Shown here: positions 1-13,300 of the stretch, piece after piece
Layout: the number at the start of each line of letters is the position of its first letter
How positions within the stretch are numbered: the first letter of the stretch is position 1
Assembly (NCBI GenBank): GCA_022266195.1
Contig: WHVY01000008.1
Coordinates: forward strand, 2,046,001-2,110,000
DNA length: 64,000 nt
Reading direction: 5' to 3'
Source of the DNA: Tetranychus cinnabarinus
Lineage: Eukaryota; Arthropoda; Arachnida; Trombidiformes; Tetranychidae
Notes under the pieces: generated by a model
Told to the model about the DNA's origin: nothing
Seen by the model: only the letters and a program-made list of their open reading frames with translations
Databases searched by the model: none
Position numbers and translations under genes: made by a program

Positions 1-753
1 AGACAATTTTGGTTAACAACTTTAGTCTATTACTTGATGATCATATTGAACCATGAAACAAGTGATGATCAAAGGTAAAGAAAAGAAACAAAGAAAGTAA
101 ATAGTTTAATTGAATTAACAGCAATAATGTTTTTATACTTGAAATGAACAATTAAATGAATGAATAAATGATCTGAATGAAGCTAAATAGCTCTATACAG
201 AGCATCATTACAATCAATTGGCAATACAGCGAGTTGAGCGAAAAGCGTTCCACTCTTTTCAGTCTTCTGGTTAAACTAATTGTTTGGTTTTACACTTTTG
301 GGAACAATTTACTTTAATTACCTTTATTGATATTATAACAAAGGTTTAATGAAAAAAAGCAAACTTGTAAACTTGATCCATAGTTACAGGGAAGGAAAGA
401 AAAGAACTGATCAGATGAATGAATTAACAGATTAAATCTGGTTTCCATCATCAGGTAAAGGAAGGGAAAAGCAATAAATTTAATAACTTTAATAACTTTT
501 CGTTATTAAAGATGCTTATTATCAACTTTTCCAGTCGAGTTGAAAAATTAATCTCATAATCTTGTTCTTTCATCGAATCAAGTGAAACTTTTTGTAATTA
601 AATTGAGCAAACTGTTTACTTGTGAATAACAAATTCAATTAGAATGCTTTTGAACAGTTCATCAACAGATAATAAAGAAAACTCGAGTTTGCAAAATCAT
701 TCAATTTCGTTGAAGAATTTAAAGTTGAACGATTCCAATGTTGACAACTTGAG
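1..753. other. Upstream region / possible 5' UTR of the Side-like gene
   Basis: AT-rich sequence with no open frame. An initiator-like TCAGTC occurs at 259-264 without a TATA box at the usual distance. No firm promoter can be called. Confidence 0.3.
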
Positions 754-1315
754 ATGTTTAGTGTTCAGTGCTGCTCAATCAAGACGCGTCTCTTGTCCAT
801 TTTGATCATTAATTTATCTTTCGTTTTCTTGTTTCTTGCTTCCATCACAATTAACATCATCTTTAACTTTGCCAATTTAATTGGAATAGGATTTACTGAA
901 TTAACTGTCTTTGCTGGGAGTAAGGCTCGTTTAACCTGCAATGCAACCCAATGGAGTGATGATGTTTCACTCATCATTTGGTATCGCGGTATAACTGGCA
1001 AACCATTAAGTAGCCTTGATACAAGACGACCCTCACCAACATCATCAAAAGCTTCATCAATCTTGACTTCATCATCAACATCATCTTCTTCCTCCTCCTC
1101 ACCCTCATTATCATTATCAACCTCAGTATCCTCGACGTCACCCAATTCTGATGGACACTCTCCTGATCCAACCAAATATTATTTTGATGCCACATCAGAT
1201 CCATCAGTTTTCATCATTGATCATCTAACTGAATCAGATTCAGGAGATTATCGATGTCGAATAGATTATCGTCTCTCGCGGACACGAAACTACGTGGTAA
1301 GACTCAACGTAATAG
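754..1315 (+). CDS. side: Side-like exon 1: leader and Ig1 (V-type)
   Basis: The ATG opens a 187-codon exon that ends in AATAG/GTAAGT, phase 1. Residues about 12-45 are hydrophobic and serve as signal peptide. Ig1 shows the cysteine pair C62 and C168 and the core Trp W76 in IIWYRG. The F-strand reads DSGDYRCRID, followed by TRN, the diagnostic Side motif. Between the WYRG strand and the KYYFD strand lies a Ser/Thr/Pro-rich stretch (about residues 94-137) encoded by TCA/TCT/TCC repeats. It lengthens Ig1 well beyond a normal V domain. Confidence 0.88.
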
Positions 1316-4300
1316 GTAAGTGAACCTCATCTCACCTCACAACCCTAAACATTTTGAAACAAAGTCAATTGCAGCTTGAAAAAACCCAAAAAATTGAAAA
1401 ATTTCCAATTTACTTTTTCTTTCAAATAAACTCGTAAAAAATGTCTCGATGCACTTGATAATTGGCAGGACAAATGATCTTTAATTAACATCTTTCATGT
1501 AACAATATAAAAGGTTCAATTAACTGGTAGATTGAGCCGATCATTTCTCGATTTATTAATGAATAACATATTATCAGGAAAACGGGTTGATTAAATCTTT
1601 TCATTGGAAGAGCCAGAGTCTTGAGTTAACTTTTCTCGCTTTACTTCGTAATTTTTGTCTCTTTATTTTTGTTTGAAGAGCGAGTAAATCTGAATGAAAG
1701 AATAGTCTTGGGAAGAGAGAAAAGGTCCAAACATATAATTGAGAATAACCATGGAACCATGGATCCTACTGAATTTTGTTTTCTTCAGAAACATTTATCT
1801 ATTTGTTTTTGTTTTTCCATTTTTTCTTCTTCTTCTTCTTCTTCATATCAAATACAAAACCATTTCTTAATTTCCTGTGATCCTTTCATCATTTTCCTGG
1901 TTACATCTCTTCTCACTTTCATCACTTTTGCTCATCCTTGTTTCATCCTTCTTCATTGCCTTTGCCATGAAAAACATTCACAACTTTATTCCTGTCAAAT
2001 AAAAGGGAAAAACAAAATTCACCATTTCATCTCATCAAACCATCAAATAACAATGATATGAATTGTAGGGAAACATTTATTGAAACTTTTATTTCGTTTG
2101 CTTCTTCATCTCAACTTGTTTTCAATTCCCTTTGGTCATGTCATTGAACATTCAATTTTACCATGAACCATTCATTTGCAATGAACAGTGTCCAGTTTAA
2201 CACGCTTTTGTTCATCATCTAATTGCTTAGAGAAAAGAAGAACAAGAAAAGATGAAAATGAAAAAAGCATTTGAATTTGATGGGAAAACACGAATTGAAC
2301 ACTTTTCCTGTTTTCTTTACCTTTTCAGGTTCTTCTTTCATCACATTTCGCATTACATTCAATAAAAGTTATCTGTTAGTTTGTAATCTTCTCATGTTTC
2401 TCTAATCAAAATGGAACTTTAATCGGCAGAAAAATTCGAAAAAATTTCAAGTTCGTAATTACATTTTTACCTTTTATTCATAGCGAATGTTGGAAATGTT
2501 TGACAAACTCAGCTTCAACTTTCATCTTGAATCTTGAAATCAATTGAGATTCACTTTTCAAAGTTTCGCTCAAGGTAAACATTGAACCTTCAATTTCAAA
2601 GTCAACCTCAACGATGTTTACAATTCATTTAACCTTACAAACAAGAGATGTTTAAGTTTATTACCAAACATGAAATAAAACATTCAAAGGCATTGAACGA
2701 AAGGTAAAACGATGAAAATGTCAAGGCAAGTCCTTTGGGCCAAATAATTAGTTGAAAATGCAAACTTCATCTTTACGATTGGCATAACATTGTCAAAATT
2801 AATATCATCATTTGCTCTTCAACAGAGAATCATAATGAACAAAAATGTCTACTCATTTCGTTAACAAAAAAACCTTAACACAGTGAATCTTAACCCATTT
2901 TCTGGTCCCATTGTTGCTCAGGTTTTACTTCTGTTTTTATTCCCATTTTTCCCTTCAACATCTTATTCATTTTGAACATCACAAAACCTCTCGAGTTATT
3001 TATTTATACCAAACTATCTTGGGTTAGACTATTTTGCTTTTCGTTTTTTTTCTTGTTTCAACCTTTTTCTCTGTTCATTGAGAGCAAGTGAAACTTGCAT
3101 AGTTACATGAATCTTGTTGAGCCTTTCATAATTGAGGTAAAAAAGCTTTTGAAAAATTGATTTGCTTTCTCACTGGCTTTAACCCAATCACAGTATTATG
3201 AGTACGTAAAAAGCAGTTTACAGACAACGACGGAAGAAGAAGGAAGAAGAATAAAAAATGTTGCAAAAGCATGAGAGATGTAAGATGATGCAGAAGAAAG
3301 AAAATGAGATTAAATTGTGTTCCATAGTAATCAGGGATTATTCCTGATAAAATGGTAAACAATTTGTTGATTGCAAGGTAAATAGTAAAATGAGAAACTT
3401 GGGAAAGCCAAAGAATAGAGTTTAACCTTTTTCTTGTTTCGATTCCCATTTTTTACTCCAACGCACTCGAACACTTTTTACTATTTATTAATTACTTTTG
3501 AACGAGCAAATATTGAAAAGGTCCACTTGACATGGTTTGATATAAGTAAACACTTTAGGTGTCATTGGGTTGAAGCAGTTTTGTGGGTTAATCATAGTCT
3601 AATAATGAGAATATGATTCACAATTAAAAGACTTTGTCACGAAAATGATGGTAAAGACAAATGTTATTGACTGGGCAAAGTGTTGATTAGGAAAAGTAAT
3701 GAGAAAAGATAATCTGTCATGATTCCACCCAATGTTGGAGCAACGCCCGAAGAGACTTGAATGACATTTTGGAACAGAAAAGAAGTTTTGAGAAAAATTT
3801 AAATTTGAATCTTTTTTCTGATGGAAAATGAATTTATTTTCACTCGAGAAAAAGTAAAATGTTTTTTGCTTTTCAAAGTGATTCGAGTTATTGAAGAGTG
3901 AAAAAAAGGACAGGAAAGGGAATGATTTGTTGTTGTGTTAGTAAATCAAAAGTAATCAATGATTAATGTCTCTAGTCTTATTGGAATCAATAAATTGAAC
4001 AGTTTAAAAGTTGAGACGATCGATCAAAATGAAAATCGAAATGTTGATCAATTTTTTCTCCTTTTCTCTCTTCTGCCATTCGACCATTTTGTGCAAAGTG
4101 AAAATGAAAATACGTAAAGTTTTCAAATGTTTTTTTTTCAAAGCAAGTTAACCTTGAATTGGTCAAGGCACATGAAAAATGTTTAATGGTCATTTGGACA
4201 AGTTGTTGATAGTGTTGAACCCTTTTTTGTACACTCTGTAATACAAGTGATTGATTCAATTTTGGGAAACATAAAGTTCAATTTATTGATACAATCATTT

Positions 4301-7300
4301 GTCCACTTATCAACTGGCCGACATCAGTCTTTGCATTGACTGTTCAAGGGCTGGGTAAGAGCTTCATGCATTAGTGTTGAGTGAAAAACGTTTTTTTTTC
4401 TGCTTTAACTTTTCTTTCAGCATTCGTAAATGACTGGCGAATATTGTAGTATTTAGAAATTTTTTTTTCTGTTGAAGGAAATTTTTGTAAATTCTTATCA
4501 TGATTCAAACATTGAATCAATCGAATTAAACCATTTCAGTTTGACTTAATCTTTAGTTTGCTCTCATTTCGTTGTACCAATCGTTACTTGAAATGTTAAA
4601 ATTTATCAACTTGTAAGCTTCGTGAGCTATAAGTATAGCTCAATGAAAAATGTTTTTTTCCTTTTTTTGTATTCGTTATATTCTCATGAGAATCGATGGA
4701 AAGTTAACAATTGAACATATTAAGACTGGGAATGTTTACTCGTTTACAAGAGCAATTTAATTTACAGTTTTATGCTTTTAACCTTTACTTGTGAATGCTT
4801 GAAGTTTGAGTCCAATGAGGATAGTGAATAGGGAGAATCGCCTGATAAGCAAGCCCAGAGTCTAAGTCCATCCAGACCACAACACTGTTCAGCACCCTAG
4901 TTCACAAGTACAAAAGTGTAGTTCAAGTTGCCTTACCCTGAGAATCTTATCAAAAGGTTTGGAAAGCTTCCAGCTAACGTGTCTTTGTTAAAATATGTGG
5001 TTTGATTCCTTGCTTTTAATGTTGATATGGTAAAGCTCGAATAGATCTAGGACCTGTTTGGGCCATGATGTGTATCCTTATTACTGGAGTACCTGAATGA
5101 TGATAAATTATCATTGATAATAAAAAGATAAAATTTAAAAAGAAAATGAAATCGAAGAAATTTTACTCCTTTTGAGTATAAATAAGAAAAGATCGTCTTT
5201 TGGGTTCCTCACAAAACTGGTTAATTACAAAACAAAGGGAATTTGAATTGAGTTGATCGATTTGAATGTTGCAAAAAAGTCTTCAACACCGGGGGTTCCC
5301 AAGTGGTCTCCCTCCCAAGTACTAACCCGGCCCAAAGCTGCTTAACTTCGGAGATCGGACGGGATCCGGTGTTTTCAGCCTGGTGTGGTCGAAGACGATT
5401 GGAAAGCCCATAAAATTGTATTTATTTTGCATCTGCAACTTAAATTTTTATTTTGATTTTTGTTAAGTATCTTTCAGCTCAGCTTATTTGTCTTTTTACT
5501 CTTAAGACAATATTTTCAAGTTGAGCAGGATCTAAATCCAATCGTTTCATACTAAAATCGCTATCAATATGGACTGCAGAAATCAGCTTTTCTGTGACCG
5601 ATCCAACAAGTAAAGTGGTTTGTAGTTTAGCAAACTTCTTTATCTTATTGATTAACATTAATTTAAGAGAATATGAGATTCAGTGGAATCAGAAACATTA
5701 GATTTCAGGATTCAGAATATGATTTTTCCATAAATTTTATGATTCTCATAGAACCAAGAGAGGGCTGGATTTAAAAAGTTTACATTGTAAGCCGTTCATG
5801 GTTTCGCTTCAACCTCCATAGAAATTATTCACATAATGTGAATAATTGGTTAGACCTAACATCAATAACTTATCTAATCTTTTTGATTAAAAACCAGTGT
5901 TAAAATGACTTATCAAAATGCGTAAATGATTTAAAAATAAGCACAAACTCAATTTTCGTAGCTGTATTTCAGAGTATATTAAACCGATACATGCTAAATG
6001 AAGATTATCAATGCTTACTTCTTCCCCGAATCAGAAATAAGCATCTTTGAAATTCTTCGAATGACAGAATTAGCAGAGACAAGAGACAAGAGCTTTCAGC
6101 ATTTCTGAAAGTTATAAAAGTTTATAGCTACAAGATTATAAAAGGTTTGTAATTTAGTTTTCCAGTTACAATTGTCTTTTGGTAACAAACATGGAATTCA
6201 ATTGGAATAATCTAAATAAGCATTTAGGAGGGCGAATTAATTCATTCCGTCTTCTCAAGTAACAATTCATTGTAGTTTCTCATGGATAGAAAGCAACTAT
6301 CGGTGCGTTTGGAAATAAATCTGAAAAGAAAATGAAATTTTTTCACTTCGTCAGTTTTACAAACATTTCGAGTTACTTGAAACATCGAAACTGGAAATTG
6401 AATAAAAAAAGAGGCACATGATTTCAATATGTTTTAAATGCTTGCACTTGATTAATTCAAAAATGTATCCGTTTTGTATCAAATTTGTCAGTCCAATTCA
6501 ACAGAATCGAGTTTATTTGGTTGAATAATATTCAGATTTGTGAATATCAAATGAAAGCTCATTGAATCCATTGAAAAGTTGTACATTATCTGAAGAAAAG
6601 TAAACAAGCAAAATAATGTTGAGAAAAACATTGAATTTAAAATTTACATTTGAATCATCATGAGGCTTGGTTATCGGCTTAAAGTAAATCAGATTATCAG
6701 AATGATGAAAGGAAACGACAAAACAAAAAAATTTACATTTTCAATCTTAGTTCATGAAAAATACTTGATGAATAAAAGATTGCCAAACAATTTCATCATT
6801 GATTAACAGACTAGACAGAAACGAGATCAAAAATGTAATGAAAATTAATTTTGCAAACATTTATGAAAAAAGAAGGGAAAAAATGACAAATTTCATCATT
6901 AATTGGTCCAGTGTTAATCAAGTCCAACAGTCGCAATCAATTATTGATTAAGTAAATCAACTGTTTATCAAATCATTGGTTCAATAATTTATATCGACTT
7001 TTGTTTTTGCCTTTACCATCCTCTGAGAGTTTCATAGTTTTATCAAATGATCATTTATTTTCATGATGGACAGCTTGGCTTGCCTGTTCATAGACACTGA
7101 AAATGAGCTGGAAAAAGCTCTTAAGCAACGAAAAGAGGTAAAATTAATCAACTTTAAAATTATTCAACAATTTTGACAAGCTCATTAACTTGAATATCAA
7201 CATAAATATCAATTGGAAATGAATTTATTTCTCACTTTTCCTGGAGAGAAAAAAAGTTCTCATAAATTATCGCAGTTGACCAAAGTGAACAGGGAATAAG

Positions 7301-10300
7301 CTGAAATAAAGAATGATAACTTTTATCAAAGTCTACAGAATGGAAGGAAAAATGTCTCGAAATTACCTATTAATAGTTGATTCAGTTGAGAGTCAATTGA
7401 AGTAACATTTCGCCATTTCCATTGAAACTTGCCATTTAAGTCGATATCAAAAAGTAAAAGCCAATTTTTGCTGCAAATTTTAAATTGTAATCAGTTTAAG
7501 TTGAACAGATTATTTGAATGAAAAAAGATTTGAGTGAATGTTTGTGTGCAAATGGACAGCAAACATGTTGCAAAATTTGAAAGCTCTAAGTGCTTCAATT
7601 TGGCGAAATTGAATGTCCATTAGATTTTAAACAGTCAAAGGTTAGTCTTGAAATGGACTTTACTTTTGCTTCGATTAAATTGAAATTCATTGGTGACAAT
7701 TGGCCCAGTCATCATCATTATCGTTATCATTATCGCTATAAATATGAATGTGAAAAATGAATGCAAGCTCATTCGATGAACCTAATGATGAGTTATATTT
7801 ATTGGGCGTAAAACAATTTATGAAATGCTAAACTAGAGAAAAGGTGAAACCATATTTTCCAATTTTACTTGCATTATAATATTTATATTATATTGTTATC
7901 ATTTCTCGTAATGGCAAAAGTCTAATATTGTTACCAAATAATGATAATGATTGGATCATTGGTTCAATGGCTTATTGTTTTTGGTGTTGGCTTATTCAGT
8001 TTTCATCATTATCATCATTATTAGTTTCGTTACTTCAACTTGATTCTTTCTTTTCAAATGTTTCCATTTTTGTTTCCAAATTTGGTGAAACTCACAACTT
8101 GATAAGCTTGAAATATTCAGTCGCCTTTAATGGACCTTCAATGGGATTTCATGGCTTGTCCATTGAGTATCAGGATTTACATAATTACATGTTATAACTT
8201 GTTCAATTTTACCTCTTCTTTTTATTAGCCTAATAATGATAGAGAATTGCATGTTTTCCTCTACTTTTAGTCCTTTCAATACCTTCATTGGTGAATCGAT
8301 AGATGAAGAAATTAGGTGAAACAAGAAGTGGAAAAGGGTCTAAATACAATTTTATTGCTACAAATGATAATAGCTTTGATAATAATTATTATCATTCACA
8401 TTAAACAGGGTTCAACAATTTGGTTCAATAGTTTATAATCTATAGCTAATTAATATCATTTTATCATTTTAGTTACATTTATACTGAAGAGTTTTGTTTG
8501 TGGGAATCCATTAAAATACTGAATTTTTCTTGAAACGATTACCTTTTTGATTCAATTTCTGAGCATTTCCAATAAATAAGTCCTATTGATATAATGAAAG
8601 CTTTTTATATCGTACTCACTTTTTAATAGTGTTATTAACTCCTCTTCTGGACCATCTTTTGTGCCGGTTCTGGAACAAATTTTTCGCTTACCGTTTTTCC
8701 GTTAAATTGAACAAAATTTTGCCGCGTTTTTACTCGACTTTTTTGCCGGTCCTGGGCTATTTTTCAATCGCTTTTTAAAGGGTAAAGTAGTGTGAGAAAG
8801 AGTTTTGCGCGAAAAAAGTAGGAAAACTTTAATTAAACAAATGAAATCTTTATTTTATAACCTGTTAGTTTTTGACATTTAAACAAGATTGGTAGCGTTA
8901 ATTTGGAACCTTGTCCATTGAATTTTTATTTCAGAGAACCATTTACGGCTGCAACTGCTCACTTGACTTTCGTTACTAGCCTGCTCAGGTTGGCTTGCTC
9001 AGCTGTTAGCTGTTTGGCATTTTGCTCATGCTTTTATGCGTTTAAGCAGAGAAATCTTTACCCCAAATAATCTTTCACATCTCTGAAGCCTCGGTCGATG
9101 ATAAATGAATCTCTAGTTATGAAAAAATCTTCTAGCTTCTAGTTGATGTACTTAAGATATGACGGAAAATTTTTGTCACATTATTTTTCGCTCTAAAATT
9201 TGTTATGTAGCCATCTGGCATTATAATCACCACTGGTTTTGTTGAGTTGATTTCAATTCGGATTAAGCATCTTTTTGATGGTCAGGATTCATACTCTTTT
9301 GGTTGCAAATGTAAGGGCAATTACTACCAAAATGGCTATGAAGTTTTTCGATTGTTTGCCGATATCTTTCGATCTATTAGTCCTAGATAAAAATTGTTTA
9401 ATCAAATGATGAAATGATCTTACTGAGATCCTTCTTCAAGCTATCTATGTAATTTCGAAATAATCACAGAGGGACAGGTTTGGCTCTCACCCTTTGTAAA
9501 TGATGACTGCAAACATGCTGTAAAAATTTGGTATCTATAAAAGTTAAAATTCAATTTTTAAATAGTTTGGCTGCAAACGCAGACCTATCATTGAGAATAA
9601 ATAAGCAAATTTGAAAGTTAAGTGGCTCATCCAGCGAATAACAATATCCTTGGCAAACTGTAACAAAAAAATTACAAATGGCCTGCGCTACAAAACTTCA
9701 GACTGTACAAAACATAGCCTCAACTATGTCAAACATTCGCGTTAAGATGTAAATTATGCTTATTAATTGAGAGTATAAAAAAGCGCGCAATAACACTCGT
9801 CATTCTCCATCATTAGATGAAAATGAAAGCGGAAAATAAAAATTATTCAAAGCTTTTCGGCAGATAAATGTAAGTAAATTAAATAATATTTTCATACCTC
9901 ATTTTTTAAGAAATAATAAAAGTTTGACATTTTAAAGATTTGTGAAATCAAGCGACTTAGATTATGACGCTAAGAGTTGGTTGAAATGCATGTTATTTAG
10001 ATAAAGATAAATCTATTCCCAGCGTAACACTTTTTATATTGACATGGAAATGATTTCCTTATTCACAACTTTCTCTTTAGCAAGTCAAAATGCAAAGATT
10101 GTAAAATTGTGATCAAATGTCGAAGAATAGATGTGACTCAATTTTTTCAGCATTGCTCAGGTTCTAATGAAGATGGATAAAGAGTTGACAAAGAAATACT
10201 CGAAATAGAATCTAGGAATTACTACAGATAAAAAAGAATGTTCAACATGACTTGATGAATGAGAAACTGAACAGTCTTGACCTTTACTTTAACAGAGCAA

Positions 10301-13300
10301 ATGTTTCTTTTATTTTGGCATTTTTTGTACTTCCAATGAACAGGATAAAGTAAAGATCTAGTAGCACCAAGTACTGAGATGAAGACAAGAAACGGACAAA
10401 ACTGTTGAGAGTCAAGAAAATGAATGAAAGGAAGAAGAAAAAAAGAGATTGTATTCCATCATGATCAATCAAAGAATAGTCACAATTTTTATGTAAATTA
10501 ATGTTCAATTGAGACCTTTTGTTATCCTCACTGTCAATATAATCAATTAGCTTATTCAACACTGACTTTGAAACAGAAAAAAAAAGAAAACGAAAAAATT
10601 ATCATTTCCATTATGATTCATTTTCTTCTTGAACAGATGAAAATTGCAATAATTATTTTCACCAGAATGCATGAATGGTGAAATTAGAAGGCAAGAGTAA
10701 AAAGTGAAAAATTGAATCAATCTTGTTCAATTGCAAGTGAAACGTTTTTGGAGACAAACAAAAGTTGGAAAGGACGAAAAGGCAAAACATAAAGTAATCG
10801 TATTAAAAATGATTAATGGTTGTGTTGAGGTTTGCCATTTTCAGTGCCTCTGTTTTGTGTGTTTTTGTGTTTACTTTTGTGCTTGTTGTTTTTAATTGAT
10901 GACGACCATTGTTAATCTGGTCGATTGATATTTGCCATTTTGATTGTTAATCATTGTAATTGAAAAGGATTTGCTGTTAATAAAATAATGTGACCCAGTT
11001 AATGGTTACAATTGAATAAAAGTTATCATCGATTAATGGGACAATCAGTTGAAAGTGAATCAAGACGATTATGATTTATGATTGATTCCATCAACAGCTT
11101 CAATTATTGCAACTGCAAACACTGTAAACTTGATTTAACCAGTAAATAAGATAATCTGATAACAATTATCTTTCTTTAATTATGATCGGCCAAATGCAAG
11201 GAAGAAACCAAGAAATGACTTTTTTTTCTGTTGATCGTTTCAAGTCTACTCTTTCACTTGATGGCCAGTTATCTGCCAGTCGAATGAATTCTGAAGGATG
11301 AAAATTACTTTTGTCAACATTTGATTGGAAATGAGACTCTTGAGAGTTTACATGTTACACTGAACTGATATAATGGTGGGAACACAGGGTAAAGTATTCA
11401 TTAATTTCAATTTTCCAATTGTTTCTTGTTCACTTCATTTGTCATCATTAAAAAGGTATAAAAGGAAAGTAAAGGAAGAAACAAAGAATCATCTCTCTTC
11501 ATTCAACTCGTCTTAATGAATCTCAAGTAGATTTGGATGTTGGAGTTGAGACTGAACAAGGATGGAAATGCATGAGAAAAGGAAAGGAAGAGAAAAAAGT
11601 TACAAATTTGTAAACATGAAAATGATGACAATGAAAGGGATGAACAGTGATTCGTTGAGAAAAAGTGGAAAATGATGAGAAAAAAAGTTTTTCATTAAAA
11701 TGATATTAACTGGAAATCATGGAATGACGATGAAATATGGAAAATGTTTGGATAACATTTCAAATGGTAAATAGTCTTTTCCATGTTGACATTTCAATTT
11801 TGACAAATCTGTTCATCATTCTCTTATCTCTTATCCTGATGTTCACCTCATCAACACCTTAATTCATTCTCATTTCCTCATGAGGTTTCACCTTTTCACC
11901 AGAATGATTCATGAAATGATACTTTCCACATTCTATTATTATCAATATCATTATCACTGAAAGTAGACACACAGAGTGAAACAAGTTCCATTCACAAAGC
12001 TTGTAATAATATTTCCGTTCACACAACAGATAAAATGAAACAAAAATGAATGAATTTCAAAAGCCAATTCATGATGGCGCCAATCTATCATGGATAATAA
12101 TTCTTTCTCCTCATATCAAATTTTAATGGTTACATTGAAATTTTTCTGTTTCATTTCATGAAGATTTTTCATATTCCAAATTTTGAAAAGAGTTTGAAAT
12201 GAGCTTCAACATTTATATTTGGAAATCATTATTTCGATTTTTAGTTCTAAAACTCACAGAAATTCGATGATCTCTTTTAAACGATGAAAAACAAATTTTT
12301 GTGATCTTTCCGAAATTCTTTGTAAGAATTTCTTAGTTTTGTTCAAAAGAGGAAAACTAACTTTATCAGAGTTTATGGAGTTCTGTGAGGCATACAGATT
12401 TGATTTATTCATAGAGAGCTAATCCAATCTTCATATATTATTGGTATTACTAATTACAAGTTTATTTAGTTTTCTGGTGAACATTTTCTGATTTCTGGTT
12501 TAAAATACTTGAACTTTTCTTTATTTTATAATAGCTTATTTATTGGTTTGCAAATATATCAAACAAGACAATATTACAATTACATTTTGTACAGTTATGT
12601 TTACGTATTTTAACACCTTACTGATGTTAGAGATGGGCAATTGGCGAATGCACAACTGGCCATTTCGATTTGCTATAAATTACAAGTTCGAGTTTATTCA
12701 AGGTTAACAGTATGAGTTATAACATGTGACTAACATATTCGGGTCAAAAAGTTATGCGATTTCAGAAAATGACCTTTCAATGTCAATTAGAGGTCAAATA
12801 AAGAATTGACCTTGAATAAACTTGATCGTTAGAACTTATGGTTGTTCAATTGGGTTGACAAGTATTGACAATACTGCCGGTGGATGAAAGAGTTGATACA
12901 TATGATTTTATCACATTCGAGGTGAGATGAGAAGGCAGTTGATGATGATAATGATGATTAACTGGCTGTGGTTGAGGCAATGATTTTACGAAATCATTTA
13001 TGGTTGCTTTGGTATTTGAACTCTAACTGATATTTGGAGGTCATTTTTGATGTGAGCCGATTCAAAGTGAGATTTTTGTATTAATGATGAGATTCAATCA
13101 TTTATCATTACACATTAGAGGATGATATGAACTGTTATTACAGACACTGAAAGACATTGAACAAGAAGAAAAAAGACGAATATTATCAAAAATAAACAAT
13201 TGATAATGACGAAACTTATGCAATGATAAACTTTGAGTAGCAGAAGTGTGGAAACTTACAGATTTATTTGGTAATTACTAATTAAATCTTAATTTTATCA

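Larger units (their letters stand above)
1316..5278. other. Side-like intron 1, 5' part
   Basis: The GTAAGT donor begins at 1316. The sequence is AT-rich with a pure TTC microsatellite at 1824-1844 (7 units). The open frames here are low-complexity and lack recognisable motifs. A less AT-rich patch at about 4830-4990 has no identifiable content. Confidence 0.6.

Noticed and set aside
765..1175. Acidic open frame antisense to Side exon 1
   Set aside because: Shadow of the Ser-codon repeats on the other strand.
1669..2061. 130-codon open frame in intron 1
   Set aside because: Low-complexity, includes the TTC microsatellite, no motif or splice support.
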